From: Peptoniphilus gorbachii
GTDB taxonomy: Bacteria; Bacillota; Clostridia; Tissierellales; Peptoniphilaceae
Length of the DNA stretch: 64,000 bases
Direction: 5' to 3'
Assembly: GCF_016908115.1 (NCBI RefSeq)
Contig: NZ_JAFBDH010000004.1
Span: 1-64,000, forward strand
The notes under the pieces are model-generated. The model had not been told where the DNA came from, searched no databases, and saw only the letters and a list, made by a program, of their open reading frames with translations. Both the position numbers and the translations under genes were made by a program. The first letter of the stretch is position 1, and every line of letters starts with the position of its first letter. Of the stretch, positions 61,380-64,000 are shown in pieces.

Positions 61380-62705
61380 ATGAAAGTCGCAAAATTTGGT
61401 GGCAGCTCCCTGGCAGATGCTGTTCAACTGAAAAAAGTTAAGGAAATTATTGAGGAAGACTCTGCGAGAAAGTACATTGTTGTGTCTGCGCCTGGAAAGG
61501 GTGTTAATAACAATCACAAGGTTACTGACCTTCTCGCAATGTGCCACGAGCTAAGTGCGCACGATTTGAATTTTAACGAAGTTTACAAGATCATCGAAAA
61601 TGTTTTTAAAAATATTGTTGATGATCTTCTTTTGGATATTGACATTGATAAAATTTTAGAAGATGTCAAAAGTGAAATTGAAAGTGGCGCTAGCTACGAT
61701 TTTGTAATTAGTCGTGGTGAGTTTATTAGCGCACAAGTCCTTGCAAATTACATTGGTTATGATTTTGTTGATGCAAGGGATTTAATTGTATTTAACGAGG
61801 GCATTTTGGACCTTTCCAAGTCATGTGAAAACATAAAAAATATTCTTATTAAGCACGATAGAGCTGTTGTGCCGGGTTTTTATGGTTTAGATGAATTTGG
61901 AAAGGTCCATACTTTTTCTAGGGGCGGTTCTGATGTCACTGGCTCTGTCATTGCTTCTGCCCTCGATGCAGAGATGTATGAAAACTTTACTGATGTGTCT
62001 GGATTTTTAGTTGCTGATCCTAAAATTGTAAAGGACTCCTCTCCCATTGGCACTATTACTTATAAGGAACTTCGTGAACTTTCTTACATGGGTGCAAAAG
62101 TTCTTCACAAAGAGGCAATTTTCCCTCTTCGCGATAAAAATATTCCTATAAATATTAAAAACACTAATGCTCCTCATGAAGAAGGCACTTTAATTGTTTC
62201 TAAATGTCCTTTTAGAAATAAAAATATTGTAACTGGAATTTCTGGCAAAAAGGACTTCACTGTTATTAATCTTGAAAAGGTAAATATGAACACTGAAAAG
62301 GACTTTTTCAGAAAGCTAACTACTGTTTTTGAATCTAATGACATTTCCATTGAACATATGCCTTCAAGCATTGATTCCGTTTCTGTCATTGTTTCTGATT
62401 CTCAAATTTCACCAAAGTTAAATAAGGTGCTTGAAGAATTAAAAATTTATTTAAATGTTGATAATATTAGTTGGGAGCGTGATATCTCTCTTATTGCAGT
62501 TGTTGGTCGTGGCATGATAAATGAAAAGGGCGTGTCTTCAAGGACCTTTACTGCTCTTGCCAAAAATGGAATTAACATAAAGATGATAAGCCAAGGTTCT
62601 AGTGAAATTAATATTATTATTGGCGTTGAAACTAAGGATTTTGAAAAAGCTATTGAAGCTATTTATAGAGAATTTTATAAGGAGGAAAAAGATGAAGAAA
62701 ATTAA
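61380..62705 (+). CDS. lysC: Aspartate kinase
   Basis: First step of the aspartate family: ATP phosphorylates aspartate. KFGGSS at residues 5-10, GRGGSDVTGS-type block FSRGGSDVTGSVIA, YMGAKVLH, then two C-terminal ACT domains (about 290-435) with VVGRGMINEKGVSSRTFTALAKNGINIKMISQGSSEINII. 441 residues, monofunctional. The ACT domains suggest feedback by lysine and/or threonine. AAAGGAG precedes the ATG. It overlaps asd by 14 nt. Confidence 0.94.
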   Translation: MKVAKFGGSSLADAVQLKKVKEIIEEDSARKYIVVSAPGKGVNNNHKVTDLLAMCHELSAHDLNFNEVYKIIENVFKNIVDDLLLDIDIDKILEDVKSEIESGASYDFVISRGEFISAQVLANYIGYDFVDARDLIVFNEGILDLSKSCENIKNILIKHDRAVVPGFYGLDEFGKVHTFSRGGSDVTGSVIASALDAEMYENFTDVSGFLVADPKIVKDSSPIGTITYKELRELSYMGAKVLHKEAIFPLRDKNIPINIKNTNAPHEEGTLIVSKCPFRNKNIVTGISGKKDFTVINLEKVNMNTEKDFFRKLTTVFESNDISIEHMPSSIDSVSVIVSDSQISPKLNKVLEELKIYLNVDNISWERDISLIAVVGRGMINEKGVSSRTFTALAKNGINIKMISQGSSEINIIIGVETKDFEKAIEAIYREFYKEEKDEEN

Positions 62706-63672
62706 TGTAGCAGTTGTTGGTGCAACTGGTCTTGTTGGAAGTATGATGTTAAAGGTTTTGAGTGAGGAAAATTTCCCAATTGACAATTTATTTTTGTTTA
62801 GCTCAAAAAAATCTGCAGGAAAAATTATAAATTACTGTGGAAAAGATTACACTGTTGAAGAATTAAAGGAAGATTCCTTTGATGGTAGGGATATAAAAAT
62901 TGCCCTCTTCTCTGCTGGTGGATCTGTCAGCGAAAAATTTGCTCCCCTTGCTGCAAAGGCTGGTGTAACTGTTGTTGACAACTCCTCTGCCTTTAGAATG
63001 GACCCAGAAGTTCCTCTAGTTGTTCCAGAAATTAACCCAGAGGACATAAAAAATAATAAGGGAATTATTGCAAATCCAAATTGCTCAACTATTCAATCAG
63101 TCCTTCCTCTAAAACCAATTCATGACAAGTACAAAATTAAAAGAGTTATCTACTCAACTTATCAATCTGTTTCTGGTTCTGGAATCAAAGGAATTTCTGA
63201 CCTTGAAAAGGGAACAAATCTTGCTTATAAGTATCCAATTGTAAATAATTGTATTCCACAAATCGATGTATTTTTGGACAATGGTTACACAAAGGAAGAA
63301 ATGAAGATGATTAACGAAACTAAAAAAATTCTTCACGATGATTCCTTACTTGTTACAGCTACAACTGTGCGTGTGCCTGTAAGAAATTCTCACAGCATTT
63401 CTATAAATGTTGAAGTGGAAAAGCCTTTTGAAATTGAAGACGTGAAAAAAATCATAGCTGATTATCCTGGCATGATTTTAAAAGATGATCCAGCTAATGA
63501 AATTTATCCAATGCCACTAATGTCTGCTGATACAAATGAAGTTTATGTTGGAAGAATTAGAAGAGACTTCACTGTAGAAAATGGCATCAACCTTTGGTCC
63601 TGTGCTGATAATATTAGAAAGGGCGCTGCAACAAATGCTGTGCAAATAGCAAAAAAACTTTTGGAGGTTTAA
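62692..63672 (+). CDS. asd: Aspartate-semialdehyde dehydrogenase
   Basis: NADPH-dependent reduction of aspartyl phosphate to the semialdehyde. NAD(P)-binding GATGLVGSMMLKVL at the N-terminus, active-site Cys in ANPNCSTIQ (about residue 127), Gln in YQSVSGSG, and His in RVPVRNSHS. The ATG at 62692 (MKKINVAVVG, 326 residues) has AAGGAGG inside the end of lysC. Intact. It supplies diaminopimelate, lysine, threonine and methionine branches. Confidence 0.95.
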   Translation: MKKINVAVVGATGLVGSMMLKVLSEENFPIDNLFLFSSKKSAGKIINYCGKDYTVEELKEDSFDGRDIKIALFSAGGSVSEKFAPLAAKAGVTVVDNSSAFRMDPEVPLVVPEINPEDIKNNKGIIANPNCSTIQSVLPLKPIHDKYKIKRVIYSTYQSVSGSGIKGISDLEKGTNLAYKYPIVNNCIPQIDVFLDNGYTKEEMKMINETKKILHDDSLLVTATTVRVPVRNSHSISINVEVEKPFEIEDVKKIIADYPGMILKDDPANEIYPMPLMSADTNEVYVGRIRRDFTVENGINLWSCADNIRKGAATNAVQIAKKLLEV

Positions 63673-63673
63673 T

Positions 63674-64000
63674 TTGAAAATTGCAATAATGGGCTTTGGC
63701 ACTGTGGGAACAGGCGTCGAAGAAATTTTGTACAAAAAAAGAAAAGATTTACTGAAAAATAATTTTGATATAGAAATAGAAAGAATTTTAATAAAAAATA
63801 AAAATAAAGATAGAAATCCTCATGACAAGACTTTGATTTTCACAGATAATTTTGACGAAATCTTAAATTCTTCTGTAGACACAGTAATTGATGTAACTTC
63901 AAATCTAGAGGAAACTTATGAGAGAATTGTAAAACTTATTAAGGCGAAAAAAAATATTGTCACTGCCAATAAGGCTGTTGTTTCAAAATATTTTGAAGTC
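63674..64000 (+). CDS. hom: Homoserine dehydrogenase, N-terminal part (runs off the window)
   Basis: It begins at TTG 63,674 with TTGGAGG upstream, directly after the asd stop. The NAD(P)-binding motif MGFGTVGTGVEEIL is at residues 6-19, followed by VIDVTSNLEETYERIVKLIKAKKNIVTANKAVVSKYFE. This matches homoserine dehydrogenase (family block TANKxxxA). The remaining roughly 300 residues lie outside the window. Third gene of lysC-asd-hom, pointing to threonine/methionine synthesis. Confidence 0.9.
   Translation, partial: MKIAIMGFGTVGTGVEEILYKKRKDLLKNNFDIEIERILIKNKNKDRNPHDKTLIFTDNFDEILNSSVDTVIDVTSNLEETYERIVKLIKAKKNIVTANKAVVSKYFEV

Overview
The window comes from an AT-rich, low-GC Gram-positive anaerobe. 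The content best fits the Tissierellia/Peptoniphilaceae group of the Firmicutes: an S-layer-homology protein, several secreted copper-amine-oxidase-like 'stalk' proteins, ECF vitamin transporters, a valS T-box, an FMN riboswitch and strong AGGAGG-type ribosome binding sites. The genus is an inference from gene content only.

Layout. 1-9,310 is almost all on the minus strand: bioB, trmB, a secreted nuclease, then an operon murB-rapZ-yvcK-fni-hutD. A separate small operon follows, running from a perfect sigma-A promoter at 9,366: sigma factor, endolysin-like amidase, DUF1659, DUF2922 and YvrJ. 9,310-20,000 holds cell-surface genes (SLH protein, L,D-transpeptidase, stalk-glutaredoxin fusion), riboflavin uptake under an FMN riboswitch, a tRNA-Leu, and a family of GC-rich palindromic intergenic elements. 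20,000-41,085 is core metabolism and housekeeping: a YafQ/DinJ toxin-antitoxin pair, stalk proteins, folC-valS with T-box, a repeat peptide, trpS, a nucleoside deaminase, a pantothenate-type ECF transporter plus an atypical CoaX, a tRNA-Lys, secA and guaA.

The accessory region starts exactly at the 3' end of guaA. The last 12 bases of guaA (41,074-41,085) recur at 47,536-47,547 (one mismatch) and at 59,698-59,709. A left-end repeat (R1) follows the first two copies, and a right-end repeat (R2) precedes the last two. This is the arrangement expected of two genomic islands inserted in tandem at the guaA site. Island 1 carries an AlbA/Schlafen-type regulator and a 1240-residue protein that looks like an NTPase with a degenerate P-loop and is a candidate defence protein. 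It also carries a decayed gene. Island 2 carries MobC and relaxase remnants, a complete high-affinity potassium system (kdpF, A, B, C, E, with KdpD split over two genes), and debris of a PH-domain gene and an IS3 transposase. After the islands come a CDF transporter gene with an early in-frame stop and the aspartate-family genes lysC, asd and hom; hom runs off the right edge.

The observations most worth following are the tandem guaA islands with their AlbA and giant-protein pair, the secreted-type peptide built from three copies of a GGADGPT motif, the sigma-controlled amidase/YvrJ cassette, the split KdpD sensor, and the CoaX homologue that has lost its catalytic-site residues.
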